A stretch of 64,000 nucleotides of DNA from positions 13,699,663 to 13,763,662 of the forward strand of contig CM035808.1 in NCBI GenBank assembly GCA_020466095.1. The letters run 5' to 3'. The notes under the pieces are model-generated. The model had not been told where the DNA came from and did no database searches. It saw nothing but the letters and a program-made list of their open reading frames with translations. The DNA comes from Chlorops oryzae (lineage: Eukaryota; Arthropoda; Insecta; Diptera; Chloropidae). Position numbers and translations under genes: made by a program. Of this stretch, positions 1 to 12,175 are shown in pieces; position 1 is the stretch's first letter; each line of letters opens with the position of its first letter.

Positions 1-639
1 GTCCTTGAAGATAGAAAAGCCAATGCTTTTTCACAAGTTAACGATCAAATGAGTCTTTTCCAATCAGAGGAATTGAAAATGATTAGCCTCTATTCACATG
101 GTCCGACTTAAAGAAGAGGTTTCTTGTGCAAATGTTCCTCAAATATAATTGTCGGCATGCTTGAGCTCAAGGACATAGTCCAGACTATTTTGTAGCTCGA
201 ATTTAAAGTAGATTTAAAGTTATGGCTCGATTTTCGAGTTTACATCGGCTCCCGTCAAACACGCCCTTCTTGAGCTGTCCTTATAATTTTGCTGCGAAGT
301 ATTCATATTTCATTGGAATTTTCATCATACCTGAAATGAAATGGGATTGCCGAGAGTAGGTTAGAAAGTACAAAATCCCAGATCTATGGTTGTATTTTTA
401 AAACCAAAAAATCTCATTTTAGCTGGGGGAAAATTTTAGAAGACTACTTCGGGAATGGCCAAAATAAAATCAATTGCTTTCTATTTATTGCGTTCAAATC
501 TTAAAAGAATGCTTGACTATTTATCTAAAAGGGCTTGGTAAAGTTCTAGAAGTCGCTTTTTTTTCGTCCAAAAACTCACTTCAAAGTTCAGTCGAATTTC
601 GATTATCTTAAAATCGATTGTCCGGATATCGAATTATCC
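1..639. other. AT-rich stretch without a recognised gene
   Basis: No open frame longer than noise, no recognisable repeat end and no RNA-like structure were seen here. It reads as ordinary AT-rich intergenic or intronic DNA. Confidence 0.5.
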
Positions 640-1043
640 GGGCTCCGATTTATGGGGTGTCAAATGCCCAGAGCGACACTGTGAGCAGTGGCGTAGCTAG
701 GCGTAGGCGAAGTGGGCCATCATCCACGGCCTCCTCGCACGAAGTCGACTGAATGAACGATTTAAAAGGACTTAGGGGCCTCCGCATAACCATATTTAAG
801 CATAAATCAGACTCCAACATAAGCCAGCATAAGATTGAAGGATACAGGTATAGTTCGTAAGTATAAACGAAATGTTATAGGGCCTCGCTAGTTCATCTCG
901 ACCACGTCTAGATTAGTCTTCGCCACTGACTGTGAGGGGCGGCAATTTCACTAAGATATGCGAAAACAGTACCCCATAAGTGCCACCATAAGGGCGGAAA
1001 ATATTTTGTTTACCCAAAGCGCTAAAACCTAGATCGGGTCCTG
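640..1043. repeat. Interrupted copy of a dispersed repeat with GGCTCCGAT / ATCGGGTCCTG ends
   Basis: The left part carries GGGCTCCGATTTATGGGGTG and a CCCAGAGCG word. After an insertion, the right part carries GGCGGCAATTTCACTAAGATA, a GCGAAAAC word and ends in AGATCGGGTCCTG. The same order of words recurs at 14963-15125, 36838-37222 and 41443-41606, and in part at about 2355-2440 and 6841-6934. The ends are roughly inverted (CAGGCCCGAT... versus ...ATCGGGTCCTG), which suggests a hAT-type non-autonomous DNA element. No protein is encoded. Confidence 0.6.
686..928. mobile_element. hAT-type MITE, 243 bp, nested in the dispersed repeat
   Basis: The element starts CAGTGGCGTAG and ends TTCGCCACTG, an inverted repeat with the CAGTG-type end common in hAT elements. 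It is flanked by an exact 8-bp direct duplication, ACTGTGAG, at 678-685 and 929-936, the duplication size hAT transposases make. Removing the element and one duplication joins the two halves of the older repeat at 640-1043. It has no coding capacity, so it must have been moved in trans. Confidence 0.85.
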
Positions 1044-1231
1044 TTGGGACTCATTCTTCACGGCTATAATTACCGAATTATTAACAAAATTTCAAATTAC
1101 ATTATGCCACTTTTGTCGCGTCCGTATACATCTGATTGCCTTTCGGATCTGCATAAAAATTTATGTTTTAATATTCTTCACGGCTATATTACCGATTCTT
1201 GAAATTCAAACATTATGCATTTTGTCCTATA

Positions 1232-4200
1232 CATTTAATGATCATTTTACTTTCATTTTTATAGAGTTCTTCCACATTTCCCACCACTTCGGACCATCAC
1301 TCAACGCTTTCTTTCAAATTTCCACTCATCCAATGGGTAAATTTACCGATACCCCCACGCTAAAAGACTCCACAAAAGATCGGCGTTCTAAAATAAGTAC
1401 TTCCGAGTTGTAATCTTAAAAAAAAAACATTTCAACAAAACCGAAAGGCTCGAGCGAACGTTGTAAAGAGAAAAATGGACGGAAAAAAACGGTACCTAAG
1501 CCGTAAAAATAAAAACAATTAAGTGAAAAGACTGGCGACACACTGGAGGGGAGAGATGTATGACGTCATTAGATCGGAATTTGTAATATGTAAAATATGA
1601 TGAATAAAAAAAGGCCTAAAACAAGAAAAAAGAATGCGGACAACGAAGAAGATAGCAATCCGAAAAACAGCAGCAGCACAACAACTAACTACTGTAAAAA
1701 TGTCAGCAGACCCGAATCGATCGAGTTCGAATTTGAGATTTGAAGTTAAACGATTAAAATGGATTGGTATTTATGTAAATTCCTTCGATTATTATTTGAT
1801 TTTATTTATTTATTTTTAATTAAAGATTTTCCAATTTAATGATTTTTTTTTCTTTCAAATGTATGTAATACAATCGTAAAATGAAAAATCATAAAATTCT
1901 TTTTCGACTTTCAGGCCTCTGAAAATGGCAGCGACAAAACCTATGACCAACACTGTTCGAGATCAATTTAAAAGGCAATAAAGCGGAAAAAGCTAATGAA
2001 AAATATTTAAAGAAAACTCTAAAGGTAACATAAAGAATCGTTCTTTCGTACGATTTTACAGATAAAATTTTATGGATTTTATTCCATTTTTTCAATGGGC
2101 CTTAAAGACATGATCGACAACTAGCTAAGGTATTTTCAAAAAGGATAGCTTTGTTTTCAAAAATTGGCAAATTGTCTTTGAACGCTCCTGCATACGAAAT
2201 GGTGGAAAAGCGAGCAAGAAGATTGAGGATTTTTAATCTTTTCTTATTTTCACATAAACTCGAGAAAATGATCAGATTCAATTTTACATTCGACTTTCTG
2301 TGTCGCGACTGGATTCGATAGAACTCCTTTGGAAAGCAGTCTTAAACGGACACGTAGATAGGGAAAGAGTACCCATTAAGCACCATAGGGACGTACATAT
2401 TGGTTTTGCCCACAGTGGCAAGAAAGCTGATCGGGCCCTGATTAACCTAGACTCGAAGTTTTCCAGTAGCCTTTTCAAAAATATGCTTATTCTGAGATAC
2501 CTTCAATATCTATTAACAGAAATTATCTCAAACTCAATGTGAAATATTGCATCTAAATGAGCATTAAAGCAAAACTTAGTAGCTTATTTTAACGAACGTT
2601 AAATTAGCGCCATTTGAAGAATTTACATCAAATTATAAACACTTATGCAAGTATCATATAACTAAATAAATTAAATGAACCATTGATGTTCGAATCGAAA
2701 ACCCAAACTTATTCACTAAATTACATTTTATGGTCAAATAACGGAATTCGTAAATCCAGCCAGCATTTGAAACGAATACACATTAATTGATAACTTTTCC
2801 TCAAAACAAAGCTTTTTAGTCTCATTATTTCAAAAAGATTCATCTATAATCATTAATACATCGTAATGTTATTAGACATGGACTTTTTTAGCAAATTAAA
2901 AGAACGAAGAATATAATCCTTAACCTTTTAACTATACCGAAATTTCACTCATTATCGGTTCCTTTGATCAAATAATTTCTGCTTAGAGGTTCAAGTGAAC
3001 TGTAACAGATCAGCAGCATGTAAAAACGTGATAAATCCTCAAGGAACTTTTCATGTTCCAATACAAATTCTCATGAGTTTCCCTTAACTACATTCTATTG
3101 ACATTCATGCAAAAAAAAAAACAAAAAATACTAGACGTACAAAGAAATACCAAATAGGCGACTTTTCAGTGCAAAAAAATTTGCTTATATGTAATAACGT
3201 AACTTAGCGGTAGCACAAAAAGGAATGACGTGATAAAAGAAGCATACGAAAGAAGACCTTGATGGATAAAGTTGTTGAGGTCACCAAAAGCTCACATTAG
3301 GCAACACAAAAAAAATCGATCGCCAAAAAAAACATGACGTATGCTCATACATCGATATGTCATGAATTCGCTGTGTAGAAGCATCGAGTTACCTGAAATG
3401 TATAAAGCTCGATTCTTAATGTTGAGTGTAAAATGTTAGTATCGTACTTTGTATTTTGTGTTTGAGATTAGATATCATGATTAAATAGATTGGCATCCAA
3501 GTCTTTTTATTGTTGACTAATTGCTATTATTTTTTGTTAATTCGCACGTGTGCCATTATTTAAAGTTGTATGTGTGACCTGCTTAGCTTTTCCTTTGTTC
3601 ATGAATTAATTCATTTCGAATTCGCAAAATTTCAAAGAAAGAAAACCTTGACTTCATTTTGTGGAGTAAAATCGAGAACGGAAAGACAGAATGAGAAAGG
3701 AGAAAGCCGCGCGAGGAGAGCGCAGCCTTTTGTCGCCGACTGTACATTTGTTCACAACATTTCGTTGGCATTCGCGAAATGTTTGAATTTGGTTTTTATT
3801 TATTTAATTTTGTTTTCATTTTAAAATTTTTATTTTTATTTCTTTATAATTATGCTAATTTACGATGTTTCTTTTTTTTTCGCGAATTTCAGCGCAAAAT
3901 TTAAAGCTCCAATGGAATAGACAAAAACAAAGAGAAAAAAAGAAACATGTGCTTTTCAGTCTTTTTTCTGTGTTTTCGAATTTTTGTCGCTAAGGCGGTA
4001 TTTCGTGCAGTCGTGCACTGATATCAGTGAGTGGGAGCGAGAGCGAGAGAGATAGGAGAAGAAAGAAGAAAAAAATCGCACTGTTTTATCTCCGGTTTTA
4101 GACGTGTCATATGCCGCTTACTATAAATGTCCCCTCCCCTCCACCCGGCGAAAGGCAGACCCCAACGTTCTGCAATTTTTTTTCCCCTACAGAGTATAGC

Positions 4201-4261
4201 TAAAAAAATATACGCGAATTGTTTAAATTTGCAAAGCACACACAGAAGTCATGCCAAAAAA
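1232..4261. repeat. Copy A of a 3-kb direct duplication
   Basis: This block is repeated in the same orientation at 5693-8705. The left third (about 1232-2460) and the last 720 bp (about 3541-4261) match the other copy closely, while the middle (about 2460-3540) is much more diverged but still alignable. The last block includes a TATAAAT at 4122 upstream of a C-rich stretch, so it could be a duplicated promoter or 5' leader, but no start codon or conserved frame confirms this. The short open frames differ between copies because of indels, which argues against coding. The repeat includes a partial copy of the GATCGGGCCCTG family near 2355-2440. Confidence 0.85.
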
Positions 4262-4558
4262 TTGATAGCGGAACGCTTGACCAGCTTCGATGGGATACTG
4301 GGTTATATGCGGCACTCCGTCCATGTGTGGCGTTGCACGATTATGTATTCCATGCCAATGTAATATCGTCGATTCGTGCATACTATTTATGACATCCACG
4401 ACAAGTGTATCGCCTTCACACATCTCGATCTGTTGTCCCGGTAATCGGCCATTGATTACCATTACATCCGTTCGTACTCCATCGGCGTATTTACAGTCAT
4501 CGTATTCCTTATAATCGTTCGTACTCTCTGTTGTTGTATTTGAAACGGTATTTCGGCT
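4262..4558 (-). pseudogene. Truncated exon of a multicopper oxidase (laccase-like), first cupredoxin domain
   Basis: Read on the minus strand, an open frame from 4558 to about 4262 gives the classic N-terminal cupredoxin segment of insect multicopper oxidases. In order it has a CKYADGV word, VINGRLPG, IEMCEGDTLVVDV, the copper-binding HWHG motif, then TPHMDGVPHITQYPI and FRYQF. In the family this region supplies the first pair of His ligands for the type 2/3 copper cluster, and the enzymes oxidise phenols or metals outside the cell. The next family motif (HWHSH) is missing: homology stops inside a run of T at the boundary with duplicated block A. The upstream frame is closed by a stop at 4561-4559 with no clear splice acceptor. 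I see it as a broken gene piece carried here by rearrangement, or one exon of a gene disrupted by it. Family assignment is strong; whether it is expressed is unknown. Confidence 0.75.
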
Positions 4559-4563
4559 TTAAG

Positions 4564-5100
4564 TAACGGTCACAACTTTTGCTCATCGTCTCGTCGTAAT
4601 GCACGATCAGATAGTCCAGGTCGAGGAAAATGCGTTGCGCTCATCCCAACGGTCCGTTTTACGAGACACTCAATTGGCGTTGCTACCATCAGATCTGACC
4701 ATACCTCATCGAACTCTGTATTTGGTACTTTTCGATGATCAGCACCCTCAAAATTATTTAGCTTGCACCAAAATTCGACACGTACAGCAATTAAACTATA
4801 AGTGAGTTCCGATTCGGTTGATTCGCTTGCTACAAATCCTCTGTTTTTATATTAAAAAAAAATTTGTTTTATAGATCTATTATCGAGAATGAAGGTGTTA
4901 AGTCAGAAATAACGCTTACCCAACGATCAAAATTTGATCCAACATTCCTCAATTTCACGTTGACCCCATCGAGCAAAACAACGCAGTTTATGATGCGTAA
5001 ATTCGCTGAAAATATCGCCGCCTTTCGGATACATAATCTGCCACAATCTCCGATCAAGATAGTAGCCCCCGAATATTGCAACACAACGGGTGACATATAA
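4564..5100 (+). CDS. Unrecognised two-exon reading frame, 5' end missing
   Basis: A frame open from about 4564 runs to 4801, where GTGAGT gives a good donor. An acceptor TTTTATAG ends at 4874, and the frame resumes in phase at 4875 and stops at 5100 (TAA). The 73-bp intron and the exact phase (AA|A giving Lys) are the main evidence that this strand is coding. The joined product is about 155 residues. It holds LFDDQHPQNYLACTKIRHV before the junction and FMMRKFAENIAAF with NLPQSPIKIVAPEY near the end. I do not recognise the family, and there is no signal peptide, membrane segment or catalytic motif. A stop at 4559-4561 precedes it; a weak acceptor (CTTTAAG) just after could mark an internal exon, so N-terminal exons may be lost. 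It is divergent to and directly adjacent to the multicopper-oxidase fragment, and both are trapped between the two 3-kb copies. The opposite strand is also fairly open, so the strand call is not certain. Confidence 0.4.
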
Positions 5101-5289
5101 TATATAACCCTCGAGAACTGGAAAATGATACGAAACCGCCGCCAGGCTTTGGTATATATGTTTTTATATATTTTTTCTATATTTTTTTAATATGACCAAG
5201 GGACCAGAAATAGTATGCAGGAACACAAGATCAATATCGGATTGGTGATCTAAGGAGTATTGGACACGAAAGGATGAACAAGTTTACGA

Positions 5290-5356
5290 GTAAGCAAAAT
5301 GCTGTTAAACTAAAATCAGTAAGCAAAATGCTGTTAAACTAAAATCAGTAAGCAAA
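5290..5356. repeat. 29-bp tandem repeat, about 2.3 copies
   Basis: The unit AGTAAGCAAAATGCTGTTAAA plus CTAAAATC recurs immediately and begins a third time. It lies in the spacer between the two 3-kb copies. Nothing else was recognised in 5101-5692. Confidence 0.85.
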
Positions 5357-5692
5357 ATTTGCAAAACAAACGAAATTTTGTTTAACTTTTGTTTTTTATT
5401 TGCTTAGTAATATGTTCGACGAAACTCGATCGAACGGGAACGTTAAACATTAGAAAAATATTGGACTACCAATAAAACCGTCATATTTGAAGTTGGTTTA
5501 TTCTTTTGAAAAGGTACATTATATAAACACTTAAAAACTAGAGGTGGGTGCGTGACGTGGATTTTAACGTGGCACGGCGTGAAGAAGATGTGGAAACGGA
5601 TGTCAAAATTACGGATGTTAAACCAATTCTGTAATAATAAAGAATTTGGTAAACTTTAAATAAAAACTTTGAAACCAATTATCCATTTAATG

Positions 5693-8600
5693 ATCATTTT
5701 ACTTTCATATTTATAGAGTTCTTCCACATTTCTCACCACTTCGGACCATCACTCAACGCTTCCATTCAAATTTTCACTCATGCAATGGGTAAATTTTCCG
5801 ATACCCCCACGCTAAAAGACTCCACACAAAGACTCGGCGTTCTAAAATAAGTACTTCCGAGTTGTAATCTTAAAAAAAAAAATTTCAACAAAACCGAAAG
5901 GCTCGAGCGAACGTTGTAAAGAGAAAAATGGACGAAAAGAAAAACGGAAAACGAAAAAGGCGAAAAATAAAAACAATTAAGTGAAAAGACTGGCGACACA
6001 CGGAGGGGAGAGATGTATGACGTCATTAGATCGGAATTTGTAATATGTAAAATATGCATGAAATAATAAAAAAAAAAGAAGGCCAAAAACAAGAAAAAAG
6101 AATGCGGACAACGAAGAAGATAGCAATAGAAAAAGCAGCAGCAGCAGCAACAACAACAACTACTGAAAAATGTCAGCAGACCCGAATCGATCGAGTTCGA
6201 ATTTGAGATTTGAAGAAAAGATTAAAATGGATTGGTATTTATGTAAATTCCTTCGATTATTATTTGATTTTATTTATTTATTTTTAATTAAAGATTTTTC
6301 CAATTTAATGATTTTTTTTTCTTTCAAATGTATGTAATACAATCGTAAAATGAAAATATATAAAATTCTTTTTACGACTTTCAGGCCTCTGAAATTTCAG
6401 CGACAAAACCTATGACCAACACTGTTCGAGATCAATTTAAAAGGCAATAAAGCGGAAAAACTAATGAAAAATATTTAAAGAAAACTCTAAAGGTAACATA
6501 AAAATCGTTCTTTCGTACGATTTTACAGATTTATTTACGATTTTATGGATTTTTATTACCATTTTTTCAATGGGTCTTTAAAGAGTATGATCGACAACTA
6601 GCTGAGGTATGTATTTTCAAAAAGGATATTTTCGTTTTCAAACAATTGGCGAATTGTCTTTGTCCGCTCCTGCATACAGACAATGATGGAAAAGCGAGCA
6701 AGAAGTGAGGAATTATTAGTCATTTATTATTTTCACATAAACTCGAGAAAATGATCAGATCTCATTTTTATACATTCGACTTTCTGTGTCGCGACTGGAT
6801 TCGATAGAACTCCTTTGGAAAGGCAGTCTTAAACGGACACGTAGATGGGCGAAAGGAGTACCCCATTAATGCCACCATAGGGACCGTACATATTGGTTTT
6901 GCCCACAGTGGCAAGAAAGCTGGATCGGGCCCTGATTACACCTAGACTCGAAGTTTTCCAGTAGTCCTTTTTTTCATAAAAAATGCTTTTTGCAGATTCC
7001 TCAATTCTTTCTTCAAAATATTCATCTCGAATTGAGAATAACTTTCATCTCTAAAGATGACAATATTAAAGCAAAACATTGAGAGCTTTTTTTAAGAAAA
7101 CTAAAAGCCGCCATTTTGAAGGAATTTATCGATGCCAATTAAAAACTTTTTGAAGGCAATATTCAACAGAAAAAAAAACCAATTGAGTTTCCGGTCGCAC
7201 CCAAACTTATGTACATAGATATTTCTTTTAATGGCTTCAAATGAACGAACAAGATCGAGCCAGCATTTGAGAATCGGAAACCTTGAATGAGAAACATTTT
7301 CCCTCCGAAACTTTTTAAGGTCTCATTATAAAATAAGGAGTTCTCTTAACCCTCTAATCCTCGCTTCGTCTATTGGTGGACTTTTTTCGAGCAAATTACA
7401 AAGAAGAAATTATAATAATAGTATTAGATTCATTTTTCTCTACCCGAAATCACTCTTATGTGATCTTTTTCAATGCAAAATAACTTTCTGGCATTAGAGG
7501 GTTAAGTGAACTGGGTACTAGCCTACTAGGCGGTAGCAGCAGTGGCAAAAAACGTGAAAAAGAAGAACTTCTTCATTTTTTACTAACAATTCTCTTTGAG
7601 TGTTCACCTATAAGCTCCATATCTATTGAATTCAACAAAAAAAAAAAAAAAAAAAATGCGACAAAGAAAAAAAAACATTGTTAGTCCAAAAAAATTGCTT
7701 ATAGCAACAACGAAACGTAAAAAGAAGGAATGACGTGATAAAAGAAGCATACGAAAAAGAAGCTGAAAAAGTGTTAGGAAAAAGCTCGAAAGGCGAACAA
7801 AAAGAAGAACGATCGCCAAAAAAAAGACATATGTACATACGTATGTATGTATGTATTTCGCTGTGTGAAGCGAGTTACCCTGCAAATGTAAGTATCTTAA
7901 TGTGATGATGTGTGTATATTTCTTTTTTTTTTTTTTGTAGATTAATATATGTATTAATTTGTGTGTCTAATTTTTTGTTAATTCGCACGTGTGCCATTAT
8001 TTAAAGTTGTATGTGTGACCTGCTTAGCTTTTCCTTTGTTCATGAATTAATTCATTTCGAATTCGCAAAATTTCAAAGAAAGAAAACCTTGACTTCATTT
8101 TGTGGAGTAAAATCGAGAACGGAAAGACAGAAAGAGAAAGGAGAAAGCCGCGCGAGGAGAGCGCAGCCTTTTGTCGCCGACTGTACATTTGTTCACAACA
8201 TTTCGTTGGCATTCGCGAAATGTTTGATTTCGGTTTTTATTTATTTAATTTTGTTTTCATTTTAAAATTTTTTATTTTTATTTCTTTATAATTATGCTAA
8301 TTTACGATGTTTCTTTTTTTTCGCGAATTTCAGCGCAAAATTTAAAGCTCCAATGGAATAGACAAAAACAAAGAGAAAAAAAGAAACATGTGCTTTTCAG
8401 TCTTTTTTTCTGTGTTTTCGAATTTTTGTCGCTAAGGCGGTATTTCGTGCAGTCGTGCACTGATATCAGTGAGTGGGAGCGAGAGCGAGAGAGATAGGAG
8501 AAGAAGAGAAGAAAAAAATCGCACTGTTTTATCTCCGGTTTTAGACGTGTCATATGCCGCTTACTATAAATGTCCCCTCCCCTCCACCCGGCGAAAGGCA

Positions 8601-8705
8601 GACCCCAACGTTCTGCAATTTTTTTTCCCCCTACAGAGTATAGCAAAAAAAATATACGCGAATTGTTTAAATTTGCAAAGCACACACAGAAGTCATGCCA
8701 AAAAA
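5693..8705. repeat. Copy B of the 3-kb direct duplication
   Basis: Matches 1232-4261 in order and orientation. The outer parts are nearly identical (5693-6955 and 7980-8705) and the centre is diverged and indel-rich. It includes (ATGT)n near 7848-7860, a poly(A) run at 7636-7656, and the counterpart of the TATAAA at 8565-8570. After 8705 the sequence leaves the homology at a run of A, the same place where copy A is joined to the multicopper-oxidase fragment. Confidence 0.85.
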
Positions 8706-10288
8706 CGAAAATAAAAATCACACAAAAATAGTAAAATAAAATTTTGCAAATTTTCAGACGGAGCAAAAATCTCAATCTCAATCACGATCTCTTCCGCTCG
8801 CTTGCTCGCTTCTCTTTTTCCATTAATTTTTTTTTTTTTTTTTTTGGTAAATATCCCTTGCATGAAGCTTGTTTGAGGCGAATTTCCCCATTTTCCCTCA
8901 AAATGGTCCCCTAATTTCCCCAGCAGTTTTTTGACATCGCGTTGAAAGTCTCCCCTTTACCCCTCTCAATCCAATATTTAACATGAAATGAGCTTCAGTG
9001 ATTCCCCGCTTTCCCCTCTTTCCCATCTTGCCCCTCTTCAAATTATATAAGAGATCCCATTCGATTTTGCAAATTTTGCAAAGCTCCTCTCCTTATTCTC
9101 CAATGATCTTTTTCGCGTCGTTATTGTTGTTGTTGTTGTTTCTTTCTCTTCAAACGCTGGCGCCATCTTCCCCCTCCAAAAACAGTTGAGCGGAAATAAA
9201 GCTCTTTGCTTTTCTAATGGAAGTCTCGCGAATCATTTGCGCTTAGCTTTTTCCCACGTACTCTCGACTCTCTCTCTCTCTCGCTCTCACTCTCTTTGCG
9301 GTCAGCCATATTGTGACACATTTTACTTGAGTTCGAACGCGTGTGTATATCAGTGTGCATGTGTGCGCGCGCGTTTGTTTGTGGATTTGACTTAAACAAT
9401 TGCTAATTTTTTTATAACGTTTCGAATGTATGCGTGAGAGTTTCTAAAAAGATTGATTTGTGTGATTTTTTGTCTCATTTTGGCCTTTTTTGTGTGGTCT
9501 TTTTCTTTTCTTTTTCGCTTTTAATTTTGTTTTTGCAAATGCCTGAAAGTTAATTGTTTTTTTTTTTTGCTTGCCGATGATCCGCCATATTGCGCTGTCT
9601 TTCGATTTGAGTTTGTTTCTATTTTTGCAAATTGAGTTTTTGCATAATTTTTTTGGTTATTTTTTTTGCTAATTTTGTTGGGGCGTAATTTGCGCATTTT
9701 TAGCAAAAATTATCATTATTCTGCAACAACAAAGAAACGTGCTCGAATTGAGGTTAGGATTTCCAGCTCGCATACATACATACATATATTTTCCTTTGAA
9801 GACTCATGTAATGTCCTTCAAGAATTTGCAGCATTTGACAATTTTCCAAAGTTCGAGAAATCGTTTTTTTGTAATAAAAACAAAACCAAAACCTACAGCA
9901 GTCCCAGAGAAAGTATAGATCGGCACTGAAACTCATTGTATCTCAGCCGAAAAGATGGCTTAACAGATGTCCTTTTCAAATATTTGTTCGGGAACTTAAA
10001 GAAACTTTGTCCGAAAATCGAAAGCTGTGCGGCTTCAAAGCTCAAGCAATGTAAGAATTGCCTCCCAACCCTCGTAAGTATTCCAAACTAAGTGGGTTAA
10101 CGTTACTCCCCTAAGGATGAATATCTTAAAGTTTTCAGGTATTAAATTTCAGTACTCCGCAGACCAAAGACGACAAGGCCTTTTATAGAGCCGAGGAATG
10201 GTACTTAGATATAGCGAAAAAACCTTGAGAAGATTGAAAATATCGTTATAGAGGACTTTGTATTTAGTATAGAGTTTAGACTGTATTA
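8706..10288. other. Non-coding stretch, pyrimidine- and T-rich
   Basis: Contains poly(T) runs (8827-8845, 9558-9569), a (CT)n-like stretch at 9267-9300 and CATA repeats at 9770-9786. A TTGTTG run near 9123 and a stop-rich frame context argue against coding. No gene or element ends were recognised. Confidence 0.45.
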
Positions 10289-10596
10289 CAGTCGAATCTG
10301 GATATAACGAATCCCTGAAATTATGAACAGCTCGAAATAGCGAACGCTTTGTTGTTATACGTACTGTTCTAAATAATGAGGCGTTTAGAGAGGGGCGGAA
10401 TAGGGAGATTTCCTCCCGGGACCGGGCTTTCAGAAGGGGCCCACAATTGGCATGTGACTTTTTTTTTGGTCGCACCAAATTTCTCTCTACGGGCCTGTAC
10501 ATAATGAAAAAAAACATCCAACATACCTAATACGAACAATCTGTATACATTGAACAGGACGTGCAAGGATTAATTCACTATATCCAGATTCGACTG
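10289..10596. mobile_element. TA-flanked MITE, 308 bp, pogo-like ends
   Basis: Begins CAGTCGAATCTGGATATA and ends TATCCAGATTCGACTG, an 18-bp inverted repeat, with TA on both sides (10287-10288 and 10597-10598). CAGT ends plus a TA duplication are typical of pogo/Tigger-type Tc1-mariner elements. A GC-rich block at about 10378-10500 (GGGGCGGAATAGGG..., GGTCGCACCAAATTTC) differs from the rest and may be a second insertion. No transposase is visible. Confidence 0.8.
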
Positions 10597-10787
10597 TATT
10601 TTAATTTAGCCTATAAGAGCACCACGACCTAAAGAAACCCATCTACCCTTAAAGCAGGTTGAGACTAAGTACTTATAAATCTCAGTATTTCCTTTCTTGT
10701 ACCCAGAAATGTGATTCTAAGCCAGTTTCATACTCTAACTTACAAAGCCTAAAAATATCTTCATTTACCACCCCATCTTGTGGCTCT

Positions 10788-10965
10788 GGGATAGCGTAGG
10801 GGATGCGTGCTATGCTCTTGATCCCAGAGTCCGAGGTTCGATTCCCGGCACAGGCGAAACGGAGTGTAATGTTATAATGCATGTATCACAATGGGCCGAT
10901 TAATGGCCTAAGTGGCAGCCACTTCAACCTACCTACCTACCCCATCTTCTTCAGATGATAATTAA
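10788..10965 (+). mobile_element. tRNA-headed SINE, family 2
   Basis: The head has an internal pol III B-box word, GGTTCGATTCC, at 10835-10845. Before it, a GGGATAGCGTAGGGGATGCG stretch sits in A-box position. The tail reads GTATCACAATGGGCC, TGGCCTAAGTGGCAGCC and then (CTAC)n (10932-10951), like a SINE end. The head differs from that of the SINEs at 22373 and 48391, but the tail words are the same. It is not a tRNA gene, because no acceptor stem pairs. Confidence 0.65.
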
Positions 10966-12175
10966 GTATATAATACCCTATTATGAAATGAGTATAGATT
11001 TAAATTTATTTTCTGTTTAGAGAGTTGCTTTCACCCTGATAGTTCTGAGACTTTTATGCCTTTTGGTCCACCGAATGAACTTATGGGCTCTCCAGTACTC
11101 ATTTAGGGTATGTTGCTTCCATGTTCTGATCAGGTCGTTTCTGAAGTTGTTATTAACTCCGTAAAAAGGTTCTGATCCAATGAAAGCGTTACCCGCAGCC
11201 ATTTTGGCGAATTCTGTTTTATAATAAAAATCAAAGGTCTGTTCATCTTCAGTCTTTTTTTCTAGTTTGATCTTATGGATTAAGCGAAACTCCTTGTGTC
11301 CTCCAAAGAAAAAAAAAAAAAAATAACGAACACCCATGAAATGTCTACACTCTCTAGTCTCAGCGGCCCTTGATGTCCTTTCAAATTCGATCTTATATTA
11401 TAGAAACACAGACTTTTAACGCCTAAAGGCCGAAAAATTTCAGAAATAGATTTTTAGTTGAAAATGGCATACGGATTTTGAGTGAGTGCGAGGGAGTGCG
11501 ATATAGACCTATTAATTACTCATATGATCACATACCCCATACAATTATATCTGTGAAAAACATTTAAACACTCGACACAAGGAGTTATTTTATAGGTATT
11601 GCAGAATTATTTCGTTTCAATATAAAAAACCACTCGCAAAATAGGTCAATTCTACAATTGTAAACATTATTTAAGAAATATTTGAAATATTTAGAGCGAG
11701 ATAGAAAGAGAGAGAGAGAGAGAGACCTCTTATAAGTCCATCAATACAAGTAATAACTTCAAACGATCATATTTTTTTGTAGAAATTAATTCATTTTTTA
11801 GCGATCTATTAAGATATTCTCTGTAATGGCTGTTGTCAGAGTGAGATGGCGATAGCTTATGATCCATAAATTATGACTCCATTTTGTGAACAAAGTTATG
11901 GCATTTGAAAATACTATTCGTAATCGAATTTCTTTATTTCCTTAGATTATGCAAACGAGGGGCAAAATATTTCCTTTTGACCTCTTTAGAAAATTATTAC
12001 ATTTTGAAAATTGATAGGGGCTTTCCCTTAAACGTGTATTTGCCTCGAAAACCTGAAAAACTCACAAATCTAGAAGCCTAAAAACTAAGGAATGAATTTT
12101 TCTATGAAAATTTGTGCACACTTTGGCGTTTTCAATCTTTCTTTTTTAAGAAGATACAAAATTTTATACGGGCAT
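10966..12175. other. Stretch without a recognised gene
   Basis: AT-rich. A (GA)n microsatellite occupies 11706-11725. An open frame on the minus strand at 11017-11337 has low-complexity sequence and no family resemblance. No element ends were seen. Confidence 0.45.

Noticed and set aside
8302..8781. 159-codon minus-strand frame
   Set aside because: It lies in duplicated block B; the same place in block A has a shorter, shifted frame, so the frame is not conserved.
10775..10870. A tRNA gene
   Set aside because: The B box is good but acceptor and anticodon stems do not pair, and the sequence continues into a SINE tail with (CTAC)n.
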